A stretch of 13,177 nt of DNA from NCBI GenBank assembly GCA_004151065.3, contig NWUY0304482789.1, positions 1 to 13,177 on the forward strand, given 5' to 3'. A model generated the notes under the pieces. The model saw nothing but the letters and a program-made list of their open reading frames with translations, was not told the origin of the DNA and searched no databases. Positions within the stretch are counted from its first letter, which is position 1. Each line of letters starts with the position of its first letter. This document shows positions 1 to 8,055 of the stretch, in pieces. This DNA comes from Larix sibirica. Its lineage: Eukaryota > Streptophyta > Pinopsida > Pinales > Pinaceae. The translations under genes were made by a program, and so were the position numbers.

Positions 1-511
1 CGCGTATCCTGAAAGTTTGAAACTAGCCAGCCATACGGATAATACAAAAATGCGGGTAAACACATAGCTAAATAAAAGGTTTATAGCCATATATCTGTAC
101 TATTTAGTACAGTTCATCAAAAATAATGATGAACAATCATGAAGAATACTACGATAGATAGCTAGGATGGAAGGATATGAGTTATCTATAGCTAGCTATT
201 GGTGATAGAATGTGAGTTAGAGTGGGTGTCGGGGTTGAGGTAGTGGTGATAGCGCTAGCGGTAGTGTGCGTAGACAGGATCGTTTTACATTGTAAGTTCA
301 ATTGATGGATAGATCGCTGGATCTATCTTTTTTTATTAAAGATGGTAAGCGATGGAAGATCTCTCTTTTCTGAGAGACGGTATGTGGTGAGCGATAGAAG
401 GGAAGTATTGGTGGGGATAGCTATCAATGGAAGTATGAGTGGTAGCATTGGAAGATAGGCAAGCAAGTGCTAGCGATAGTGTGCGTAAGGGAGATAGATT
501 GTATTTAATGT
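1..511. other. Non-coding, purine-rich repetitive DNA
   Basis: No convincing reading frame is seen. The plus strand is rich in G and A, and short words such as GATAG, TAGCTAT and GGAAG recur without a regular period. The only clear structure is a pair of diverged direct repeats at 254-272 and 469-487, described separately. The right edge merges into the reverse-transcriptase relic that starts near 512. The catalytic Y/F-A-D-D box expected about 35-45 residues upstream of that start is not visible here in any frame. Confidence 0.5.
254..487 (+). repeat. Diverged direct repeat pair (254-272 and 469-487)
   Basis: The 19-mer GCTAGCGGTAGTGTGCGTA at 254-272 recurs at 469-487 with one change (GATAG for GGTAG), an offset of 215 bp. 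Similarity appears to continue weakly downstream. Copy 1 reaches a word AATTGATGG near 300-308, and copy 2 reaches AGTTGATGG near 531-539, which already lies inside the reverse-transcriptase relic. Copy 1 may therefore be a shortened duplicate of the left end of that relic. The 19-bp match is direct; the longer relationship is inference. Confidence 0.6.
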
Positions 512-1840
512 AGCTTCTGTGACCTTTGTCAGTTGATGGGCAATCATAGTCAAACTAAGATTATAATATTAAACCTATTTCAGCGGGCTCTCTTCGGTTA
601 CCATTTCTACTTTCGAGGGGATGAGGTTTAGATTACCATGGCTTAAACATACTTGGTGGTTAAATTAGCAAAGCTTTGGGTTCAATTTTATACATGCTTT
701 CCAGCGCTTACTTAACAAGGGATATGGTGCCCTTACCCAGATAGTGCTTCCAACTTCACTTCCAGGATATCTTATCCGAGATGCACCTCTTCTCTTGGAC
801 GTGATCATAAAACTCCCTGTCCTCTAAGGCTCTTTGGTCTGGGAACCTAACCTGCATCGGGCCGACTTGGCTGAGGCAGATAGAATATAGACACTTATAC
901 TACAGCGCATCATCCGTTGCAAACAAACAAGTCCTCCGTCCATCATCCAAGCAGAGTTCGAGGCTAATCATTTGCACCTTGAGGCGATCTTCAGACTCGT
1001 TTCCTTCCTTCACAGTGTTCGAACCTTGGGTGACTCTATGTCCAATAGAGATAAGTACCCCTGCCTATTTCTACGCTCCTCAAAGATTATTGCGTCTACA
1101 AGCCCCCCCGGACAAAGTTGTTCCTGTGGTTGTCAAAGTATTCTCGGTTGCTTCAGTTGATGGCTATTTCTTCCGATCAACTTTGCCCCTTCAGAGACTA
1201 CTTGGATGCTCCAGGTCACCTCCTACCTTCTAAACAAGATCTGAACTAGGGGATTAGGGAGGATGGATATCTATAAGCAGTACATCCAGACCACTTTCAT
1301 TTCCCCCTGAAGACCTTAGCATTAAGATGACATTCTATTTCTAGCACATCATTTAGTTGAGGGACATCTTATTGGTTTAACCCGAGTAGACACCCAAACA
1401 TTGGATGCATGCCCTACCCCCCCCTGGTTAGTGTAGAGTGGGCCCCCATCAGCTTCAGGTGTCAAGACAGAGCACCACATTCCCCGCTCGAGAAGACTTG
1501 TAACCTCTACCACTTTAAAGATATCGAGTCGGAGGAGCACCTCATATTCAGATGTCCTTTATACTATGAGATAAGAGGACAATTTCACAGCCTGAGGTTC
1601 CCTCTGCACTTTATTTTGCTACCCGGACTCCACGAAATGAAAAGGTTTTTTTCTTTTCAAAGATCTGTTTTCATCTTGATAAACCGTCAGTTTAGGGGAT
1701 ACAACGAAGCAATCATTCATCAGGCCACTGAATCGCGGAGTTTATTCTTTATCAACATGGCCAAGGCCATTCATTTACCTACCTATGATAGCAGGGAGGA
1801 ATGGAAGCATTTGCTTTGTATGAACGGCTTGTTCGTGTAG
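512..1840 (+). pseudogene. Decayed non-LTR retrotransposon reverse transcriptase, C-terminal half
   Basis: Translating in shifting frames gives one collinear series of segments that read like the region after the catalytic box of a LINE-type reverse transcriptase. In order: SFCDLCQL and QTKIIILN (512-580), YHFYFRGDEV (599-628), FQRLLNKGYGALTQ (about 699-740), RADLAEADRI then LILQRIIRCKQT (860-925), HLEAIFRLVSFLHSVRTL (972-1030), DYLDAPGHLLPSKQDL (about 1196-1243), DIYKQYIQTTF (1266-1298), then a last open frame from 1409 to 1840. That frame holds a zinc-binding motif resembling C-x2-C-x(n)-H-x4-C: Cys31, His44 and Cys49 are present, but the second Cys is Tyr34. EEHLIFRCPLYYEIRG is the hallmark stretch. 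In-frame stops lie at 629, 644, 825, 888 and 1247, and frames change near 696, 1080, 1250, 1305, 1360 and 1405. The palm, the catalytic aspartates and the endonuclease are absent. It is a relic of an element transferred from outside the organelle. The exact clade is uncertain. Confidence 0.75.
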
Positions 1841-1843
1841 TGA

Positions 1844-1871
1844 ACGCTTATTAGCGTGCACTTAACACGCT
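1844..1871 (+). other. Two mutually exclusive hairpins after the RT relic
   Basis: ACGCT-TATT-AGCGT (1844-1857) is a perfect 5-bp stem with a 4-nt loop. AGCGTG-CACTTAA-CACGCT (1853-1871) is a perfect 6-bp stem with a 7-nt loop. Both use the same central AGCGT, so only one can form at a time. The pair begins four bases after the TAG that closes the last frame of the reverse-transcriptase relic. It may be a leftover of the element's 3' untranslated region or chance. No function can be assigned. Confidence 0.55.
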
Positions 1872-2019
1872 GAGGTGAAAGGGTTCGCTACTTGGTGTGG
1901 ATACTTGAATCCACCGGAATGCACTAATGCTTGGTTACTCCACTGCTGGGCTCCCGGTTAGATAAAAACAGCTTCATTCACCATTATTTGCTAATACAAG
2001 TGATCCTTTTAGGGTGCCA

Positions 2020-2230
2020 AGGAGGTCTGAGACCTAGGTTCCAAAGTCCAAAGTATAGTCCCACCAAAGGCGGAGGTTAAGTTCTCAAGGCTGAGGTTCC
2101 AAGGTCTAATCCCAAGTCTGCTTTACACAGGCAATAGGAATGAGGTTACCAAGTCCCCCCAAGGGTGAGGTCATAGGCATAGGTTTCAAAGTATAGTTCC
2201 AAGGCAGAGTTTATAGGCTGGAGGGATGAG
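2020..2230 (+). repeat. Cluster of degenerate AGGTTCCAAAG-type repeats
   Basis: The words AGGTTCCAAAG, AGGTTCCAAGG, AGGTTACCAAG and AGGTTTCAAAG occur near 2037, 2095, 2144 and 2181. They are often followed by TATAGTCCC, CTAATCCC or TATAGTTCC. The 11-mer CAAAGTATAGT is exact at 2049-2059 and 2187-2197. A 13-bp palindrome, AGGTCTGAGACCT, sits at the left edge (2023-2035). The spacing is irregular (about 40-60 bp), so this is a decayed tandem array rather than a regular satellite. No coding frame is supported across it. Confidence 0.6.
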
Positions 2231-2238
2231 AGTCTACA

Positions 2239-2520
2239 ATGCCATTCTTCGGGATGAAATGCAATTATCCGGAAAGAAGTTATTCACATAATGAAGCATC
2301 TGATTTTTACTCTATTTCCTTTTTGGCGTTCCCCTACGCTAGCGCCCACAGAAGGGTTCATTTTATAGATAGAGATTTTTCAGCTTGCAAGAGCTTAAGC
2401 TCAGAAAATACTTATCATAGAATTTGTATTTTCCGAAAGCAGCTAAATAATTCCCCTGGAATCCTCACTCTGTGTGTGGGCCTGGCCCAACGAAGGAAGG
2501 TGGTGTTTATTGTGAGATAA
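2239..2520 (+). other. Unrecognised open frame, 93 codons
   Basis: An ATG-started frame of 93 codons lies just after the degenerate repeat cluster. I do not recognise the product. It has no clear membrane segment or motif. It is moderately basic, rich in Ser, His and Arg, and has five Cys residues with no regular zinc-binding spacing. In intergenic DNA of this composition, frames of this length are expected by chance. Listed only because it is the longest frame in the stretch; transcription or conservation would be needed to call it a gene. Confidence 0.12.
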
Positions 2521-3440
2521 TAACGTATATAATGCCATCATTGCTTGTGTGATGTTCAGTGTGAAGGATATTGACAGAAGTTACGTTCAGTGAAGTCTAC
2601 GTGATGGATATAGTAAGGAGAGATAGATTGAAATTGATTGGATTTATTATATTGATTGCCAACAGCTATATATATACCGGTACCTATAACGATACCCGAT
2701 ACATATACCAATCTATATAGCTTATAAATCCATATAAATTTATATCAAACTAGAGAAATAAAGATAGACAGATAGAAAGAAGTGAAGTAATGTGATGTTA
2801 AAGAGCTGAAGGGGTTCGCTGAGCGAACAAGAAAGAGATTAACAGATTGAAGCTGAGTGAACAACCAATGTGAGAAAAGAAAGAGCGGACGGATCGAAAC
2901 TGACCCGAGTGAGTGAGTTAGGGAGGGGAGGTGCACGGATACTTATTTGAGGATTCTGGGCTGGCCGGGAGGAGCGGGCTTAATACTGAATTCTATCCAC
3001 TAAAAGAGAAGTATAGGGGTGAGGTACGAACCGTGCGTGGTGGGTGAGCTGGAGCTGATCGTGGCAAGGCCTACCCTACCGGCCGGGGCAACTGGAAGGG
3101 AAGTAGATTAGGTAGGGACCCAAAACTAAAATTCCACCCTACTTAAATACTCAAGGCAGGCCTTCATTATATTCACTCAGAAAAGCCTTCTACTACTGTT
3201 AGAAACAATAAATATAGGGCAACTACGTGTTGAAATGGGGCTCACTATCAATCAATAGCTAAAAGACTATAGAGAAAGCTCATTCATCAGTTGGGTATCT
3301 TCGCCCCACCCATGCTTTCCCGATTGCGGGATGGATGGGTCCAGTAGCTGGACTGACTGTTCCCCTTGCTACCCGATTATGGATGGCACAACTTGCTGGA
3401 TTATCTAAATCAGAAATAAGCCTTTTGTTTTACGGGCTTA
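2521..3440. other. Non-coding stretch with several palindromes
   Basis: No gene is seen. Positions 2641-2760 are AT-rich (runs of TATATA) and contain a perfect 14-bp palindrome, ATATAAATTTATAT, at 2732-2745. Positions 2750-2935 are strongly purine-rich on the plus strand and hold a perfect 7-bp hairpin, GTTCGCT-G-AGCGAAC, at 2814-2828. Another tight hairpin, GTCCAG-TAG-CTGGAC, lies at 3339-3353. Just before it, at 3309-3335, CCCAT and CCCG can pair with CGGG and ATGGG. Its left arm and loop (GTCCAGTAGCTGGA) recur at 13140-13153. Confidence 0.5.
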
Positions 3441-4147
3441 AGACTACATTGCTAGTAGATCTTTGATCAGATCACACTTACTTAATAAAGCGCTTTATAG
3501 GGAGAGCTAGAAACCCTCTTAGAAGGACTGGATCACGTAGTGCCGAACCCTTCCCCGTACTTATTGCTAAATACCTGCCCACCTAGAGAACTATTTCTCT
3601 ACACCACTTGGATTCATGAAGCGTTTTGGAGGGACCGCTACTATTAACAAACCTTTACTATTAACAAACCTTCTCTGATAAGCAACAGCATCAGCTGGTA
3701 TCAGGACGACGGGTTCATACTACCTCACTCTTACCTTTATTACTTAATTACAGAACTTATACCAATTTTGATTGATTTAATTGCTTCGGGAGGAGGTACG
3801 TACAGCAGCTGGAAAACCAGGCGGAATAGCGTGGATTGCCTTTTATGGCATTTAAGAACCTTACCCGTATAACCCTTACTTAAGTGTTTATGAACTATAT
3901 GCACTAGACCACGTACTGAATAAAGCACTTAGCAGATATCGCTATGAACCCGAGCAGAGGACATGAATGGCATGGCAAGCATGATATGATCCCCGAGTCC
4001 CTCCCTTTATGCATGGTTTCCCTTTCCACCGGAGCCCTATACCACGAACTTAATGAAGAAGCGCTTAGGAGGTACCACTATGTACCCTTCTATTATCAGC
4101 AGGTATCAGGACGAGCACTAAACGTGCCTCATCCTTACTGTTGATTA
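3440..4147 (+). repeat. Family of about four diverged repeats
   Basis: Related words of the form (A/G)A(T)GAA..AAGCGCTTAGGAGG occur near 3484-3500, 3614-3632, 3916-3932 and 4050-4072. The second and fourth copies are closest. GAAGCG..GGAGG is followed by GACC or TACC and, further on, by ATCAGCTGGTATCAGGACGA at 3690-3709 and ATCAGCAGGTATCAGGACGA at 4095-4114, a 19/20 match at an offset of 405 bp. A third related block near 3783-3815 (GGAGGAGGTACGTACAGCAG) and CTTACCCGTA/CTTCCCCGTA words add to the pattern. The copies differ by many substitutions and indels, so the family is old. No protein is recognised. Confidence 0.55.
3639..3672 (+). repeat. Perfect 17-bp tandem duplication
   Basis: The unit TACTATTAACAAACCTT occupies 3639-3655 and is repeated without change at 3656-3672. 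It lies inside one copy of the local repeat family, whose sister copy near 4072-4090 lacks it. Because the two units are identical while the surrounding copies are strongly diverged, the duplication is probably recent, consistent with replication slippage. Confidence 0.9.
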
Positions 4148-4234
4148 CTACCCACCTTCACATAACATCATAACTTCATATCCCCTTCTTATCCACACAG
4201 TATTGTTATTAGCCTTTTATATACATAATTACCA

Positions 4235-4462
4235 ATGTGGGAAACTTTTTCCAACCCTTGGTTGCCTCGTACCTCGGGCACACACACTTTTAGGAACTTG
4301 TACTTTGCCATTTTCAGAGTGATTCTTAGTTCTATTTTGGTCATTCATTTTGCATTGGTTTTTTCTTATTTTCCTTTCCTGAATTGGCCCCTGCGCATAT
4401 TTTACGTTATAATTCCTCACGCTTTAAAAAGCACCCGCTCTTGCCCGCTTTCCGTTAATTGA
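4235..4462 (+). other. Unrecognised hydrophobic open frame, 75 codons
   Basis: An ATG-started frame of 75 codons. Its middle, roughly residues 22-65, is rich in Phe, Ile, Leu and Val and could form one or two membrane segments (for example FAIFRVILSSILVIHFALVF). I recognise no family. Small membrane-spanning chimeric frames are a known kind of oddity in plant mitochondrial genomes, and some are linked to male sterility. Here, though, no piece of a known mitochondrial gene is visible in it. The T-rich plus strand alone would yield a hydrophobic translation. Confidence 0.12.
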
Positions 4463-4466
4463 GTGG

Positions 4467-4820
4467 ATGGTTCCTCATGTCCAGCCGCCATTTGTACGGT
4501 TCAAAGCTTGTGATAGAGAAACCTGCTCTTTACCTGGGGGCGAGGTCGAGGGTGGGCTAACGGCCATTCCGTCGTTCGGTCGATGTGTATTACCGGGCCG
4601 GCCTCCATTAGTCAACTGTGCTTTACCTCCCTCGGGGGATTCTCTTGTGTGTTTTTCCGCCCGCCATTCATCTTCCCCCAAGGAGATTACAATAGGTGCC
4701 CCCAATCCTAGTTACTTTCATCTGCCTAAAACATTTTACACCATCCGAAATTCATCCGCATACAATTATTCTTTTTGGAAAAGCAAATGTTGTCCCTTCG
4801 GTCACTCTTTTTCTATATGA
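4467..4820 (+). other. Unrecognised open frame, 117 codons
   Basis: An ATG-started frame of 117 codons, tied for the longest complete frame after the 143-codon tail of the RT relic. I do not recognise it. It has seven Cys residues, is rich in Pro, Ser and Gly, and shows no membrane segment or known motif. A second frame overlaps it at 4696-5019, opens with GTG and is also unrecognised. A 76-codon frame lies on the opposite strand. Three overlapping frames over one GC-rich segment suggest a local shortage of stop codons rather than genes. It begins five bases after the stop of the preceding small frame. Confidence 0.13.
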
Positions 4821-4884
4821 TTTACGGTCACCTTCCCATTCTAAATTCTCAAAGGAAGGGGCACAAGGATTCATAGGGTACAGG

Positions 4885-4900
4885 CTCGCTCGCTCGCTCA
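4885..4900 (+). repeat. Short (GCTC)n microsatellite
   Basis: The tetranucleotide GCTC is repeated about four times (GGCTCGCTCGCTCGCTCATT) near 4883-4902. It is a short simple repeat with no other visible role. Confidence 0.7.
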
Positions 4901-5017
4901 TTGAAGAAGAAAAGGAAACGGACTTTTTCCAGCCGGTTGGATTGGGAACAATGCTCATAGATAGTAGAGCATTGGAAGGATTGAGGGGAAGAAATACAAT
5001 ACGGGGGATAATGCTTT

Positions 5018-5031
5018 AGAGGGTACCCTCT
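5018..5031. repeat. Perfect 14-bp palindrome
   Basis: AGAGGGTACCCTCT reads the same on both strands. It lies just downstream of the TAG that ends the GTG-started frame at 4696-5019. With no loop it would form a cruciform or dimer-type site more readily than an RNA hairpin. No function is assigned. Confidence 0.85.
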
Positions 5032-5416
5032 GCTCCCAATAAAGGGAGGAACCCCGGTCTATCCTCAATAATGCCCACCAGGCTCTTTGTCGGATCTTTT
5101 GGCCAGTCAACTCCATTCCCCTGGATAGTTTGTGTTCTTAGGGCTTTAGTTCGTCCGTGCCCGATCAAGGATCCGAGTTTGCCCTAGCCCATGCTCTCCT
5201 ACCCGGTAATACCCTTTTGTTGAGATAGAAACTTATTACGGGGTTCAACTACCCTTCCTTCTCAATTCCCGCCCCCACCGTTCCCTCTTTATTGCTTCGC
5301 CTTGAGAATTTGAGTCATGGATCAATTGCTGGCTTACTATTATTGTGAGAGCACAAGAAAGAATGAGGTGGTCTAATTTTTTTTATCCCCCGTCCCGCTT
5401 AGGCAGGTAAGAGAGC
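5032..5416. other. Non-coding stretch, nothing recognised
   Basis: This stretch carries no supported reading frame, tRNA-like fold or clear repeat. Its right end contains a T run (5378-5386) and GGTAAGAGAG at 5406-5415. The latter resembles the CRTAAGAGA core of plant mitochondrial promoters, but its GGTA start does not fit the usual C/Y-R-T-A, so it is not called as a promoter. Confidence 0.4.
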
Positions 5417-5731
5417 GTGGAGGCTGGAAGGATAGATAGTGAGGCAGGGCGGTTAGAGGGTGCCTTTTATCTTATGGTTGAGCGACTACGTTCCTATCCC
5501 AGAGCGATCAATGGGCTTCAGAGATATTATCTTTATGACCGATCCAATCTAGTTCGCTTCCTTTCATCACGAGCATTCCTCCTCAAATTGATCGGATCTC
5601 TGGTAGGATGGATGGGTGGTAAGCTGGACCGAGGGCTAACTCAAGAAAGACAGAATACTATAATAAAAAAAACTTCTGTCCTGTCGCCCAATCGGAAGGA
5701 ACCATGCATCCATCCGGAAGTAACAAGTTGA
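5417..5731 (+). other. Unrecognised open frame, 104 codons (GTG) or 85 codons (ATG)
   Basis: The frame is open from a GTG at 5417; the first ATG is at 5474, giving 85 codons. The middle (YLYDRSNLVRFLSSRAFLLK) looks protein-like and could be amphipathic helices, but I recognise no family. The 16-mer AAGCTGGACCGAGGGC inside it (5621-5636) recurs exactly at 6705-6720, where the reading frame around it is not open. That argues that part of the frame is built from dispersed intergenic sequence. Probably not a gene. Confidence 0.15.
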
Positions 5732-6720
5732 CAACTGAAAGCCTGCCTAGAGTTAAAGAAAGCCATAGCTTCCAACGTTTCTAGCTCCGGAAGGAAGGAA
5801 GGAATTCAAGGTCTAATCGGAATGTTGTTCAACCGTTGGTGCGGGGTGGGTAATATCATCTACGTAATACTACCGATAGAAAGGAAGGTTCAATCAGCAG
5901 GAAGGAAATAGATTTAGCCAATCTCCATCCATGGGGCGGAGCAAATACATCAGAGAGGGGAGGCAGTCTAGCCCTCAACGTTTATACCGGGGGTGGGAAG
6001 GAAGGACCCCACACTACCCAAGTAACAAGTTCTACTTTCTCTTGGCTAGCCTAACTCGAGATAGTATTGTCCCCACTTCGACCGGACAAGGATGTTTTCT
6101 TTTCGAGGGCAAGGGCACTCCTTCAACAACTACCTTTATCAGGAGGGCGTTCAACCGGTTACCCGGCTAATGAAAGCATGCTCAACTAGGATGGATAGAA
6201 GGTAGTCCAATTCCCACTACCCTATAGTTGTTCTACCCCCTGGACCGGAAGCTTGGGATTTACAGAGAAGTCCCTACTATCGCCAACCCTGGATAGATAC
6301 AATCTAGTCACTATCTTGCCTCCCACCCACGGTATGGACTTCACAGAGCGAGAAGGATAAAGTAGTTCTATCCACTTCACAGAGCTATTCAACCAGAGAG
6401 TAGTTGAGTTAGGCTCCAAACGATAGCTCATGAAGTTAGGACCCCACTTAGAAGAATAGCTAGTCTTGCCTCCCTACCGGACAATAAAACAAAACCTTAC
6501 CAGAAGGTCAGATGCTCGGACCATAGAACTATCTTTATATCTTGTCGGAAGGAAGGTCTATTGCTGCTCCCTACCGGAAGTTCCGGAAGGACTTCAGCCT
6601 ACACTCTAGTGGATTGCCGGGGGTAATGAAGAAAAGGGAGGTTGGGAGGCTCTCCCTCAACAGGGGGTTCTAGCTAGAGGATGGGTAATTCAATTATCCC
6701 TGGCAAGCTGGACCGAGGGC
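5621..6720 (+). repeat. Exact 16-bp direct repeat (5621-5636 and 6705-6720)
   Basis: AAGCTGGACCGAGGGC occurs exactly at both places, 1084 bp apart in direct orientation. Just upstream, both copies carry a GGATGGGT word (5609-5618 and 6679-6687 region), so the shared block may once have been longer. Short direct repeats of this kind are common in plant mitochondrial intergenic DNA and can support rare recombination. Confidence 0.7.
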
Positions 6721-7378
6721 ATCCTACCGACAGCCAAACAAAGTGAGAAAGCGGTTCAATAAGTTGTTAACCTGCCTGATTTCTATCCTCACCCCCCCTG
6801 GTTGTTGTTAACTAACCTGCCTGTGTTCGAGAACTTTCTATGGATGAGCATGCTTTCTGAATTCCCCCTCGATTGGCTGTTCCCGAGCAACTACAACTAG
6901 AACAGATTGAGGCAAGAAGGATAGTAGTTTAGTTCAGAAGGAACAACTATATCTGTAGGAGGGGCTGGCTGGCCATCCTCACTTTCTAGCGTAAGGTGGA
7001 TGGTAGGAAAGTCCTAACTAACTTGATACCTAAGGTGAGGGCAAGGAGAAATCGAGTCGATATATTTATTATCGGATGGCTGCCAGAACTCCCACCTTCC
7101 GGTCGAGCATTCTGAAGTTGTTACCAAGGGTGTGGGAAGGGTGGCACCCCCGGTCAAGGGAGGCCAAGCAAGGGATTGAGCTAGCTTTAGAAAGCCGTTG
7201 CTTGTTCGTTAGCGCTTTAGTTTTATTGCTGCCCTTCCCGCTGCAGTTGATGGAGAAGCATTGAGCAAGGCAAGGAGTCGAGACAGTGTTAGCTACAATA
7301 TATGCCCTCTTCATCTCCTAGTCAATTTGTTAATGTGGTAAGGCGAACCTGCACCAACAAGAGATATCTTTCTTGTTC
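5732..7378. other. Non-coding stretch rich in GGAAGG-type motifs
   Basis: No supportable gene. The plus strand carries many CGGAAGG/GGAAGGAAGG words, at about 5691, 5785, 5878, 5898, 5994, 6546 and 6574. One forms an inverted repeat, CCGGAA-G-TTCCGG, at 6574-6586. Other short repeats are AAGTAACAAGTT at 5718-5729 and 6020-6031, ACTTCACAGAG near 6328 and 6374, CTTGCCTCCC near 6315 and 6463, and AACCTGCCTG near 6769 and 6814. The small open frames at 5931-6170 (+), 6222-6431 (-) and 7069-7314 (-) are unrecognised and in line with chance. Confidence 0.45.
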
Positions 7379-7934
7379 CTATGCCGGACCAGCCAACAAA
7401 GGAATCAATGAAGTACGTGATACCAGATCCGGATATTTAACACCACCAGCCATCTCGCCTTTCTGATTATTATTATAAATAACATTTGCTTCTTCCTCAT
7501 TTATAGCAGCATTAACTCGTTGCACTTCATGGTCATCCAGACTAGGCGCAACCGAAAACCTCCCAATCACACGCTGTTCTTTATTTTGTGTTTTTATCTG
7601 TTTGTGTGACTGGCTTTACACTCTCAGCAGCTTTCGAAGTATCACCCTGGCCTGCAACTGCTTTATCCTTGGCTCCATTAGGGTTCGTAGTATCATCCTG
7701 CAAAGGTTCTTTGCCTTTATTTAGAGCAGGTCTGGCTTTGCATTCATCTAGGCTGTGGCCTCTCATACGACAGAAGGAGCAATACTTCGGGGGATTCTTG
7801 TAAATGATTCGTTGCCAGCGCCCAAACTTTACCATCCCCAGCCAAATACGATTGGGCATATCCTTCAAGAGATCAACCAATACGCATACTCTAGCAACAC
7901 TAGGCCTTGTAAGATTTCTGATTGGGGCGTCCAT
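7379..7934 (-). pseudogene. LINE ORF1-type protein fragment (DUF4283 tail and CCHC zinc knuckle), frameshifted
   Basis: The first open piece (7934-7581, 117 codons) starts with the end of the nucleic-acid-binding region seen in plant LINE ORF1 proteins: NLTRPSVARVCVLVDLLKD (residues 7-25), then NRIWLG (28-33). A complete CCHC zinc knuckle follows, CSFCRMRGHSLDEC, with Cys52, Cys55, His60 and Cys65 all present. A basic, Lys/Asp/Thr-rich tail ends at a TAA (7583-7581). The second piece is open in another frame from 7615 to a TAG at 7381-7379 and reads on as a charged linker (IGRFSVAPSLDDHEVQRVNA...). A frameshift in 7581-7615 would account for the break. Upstream of 7934 the same frame meets TGA at 7946 and 7958, and most of DUF4283 is missing. 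No endonuclease or reverse transcriptase follows. ORF1 binds element RNA; this copy is a relic, probably transferred from the nucleus. Confidence 0.75.
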
Positions 7935-8055
7935 TGTAAGAACTCAGCCGGAACCTCAATACTGTGTAGTACCCGAAGATTTATTACACGACGTCATTTG
8001 GTCTAGTTTAGTGATAGAGGTAGGTAAGCTTGATCAGGAGGGGACCAGCTTTTTA

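Noticed and set aside
481-495. CGTAAGGGAG and, at 5406, GGTAAGAGAG as plant mitochondrial CRTA-type promoters.
   Set aside because: Only the loose core matches, no AT-rich upstream box is evident, and no gene follows.
629-890. Stops TAG 629, TAA 644, TAA 825 and TAG 888 could in principle be removed by U-to-C RNA editing, as occurs in some ferns and hornworts.
   Set aside because: Several frameshifts interrupt the same sequence and the catalytic core is absent, so simple pseudogene decay explains the stops.
1010-1030. GTGTTCGAACCTT looks like a tRNA T-loop (TTCGA).
   Set aside because: No acceptor, anticodon or D arm can be placed around it, and it lies inside the reverse-transcriptase relic.
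4470-4510. TTTGTACGGTTC resembles the 3' strand of group II intron domain V.
   Set aside because: No matching GAGCCGTA-type 5' strand lies at the right distance, so a domain V cannot be built.
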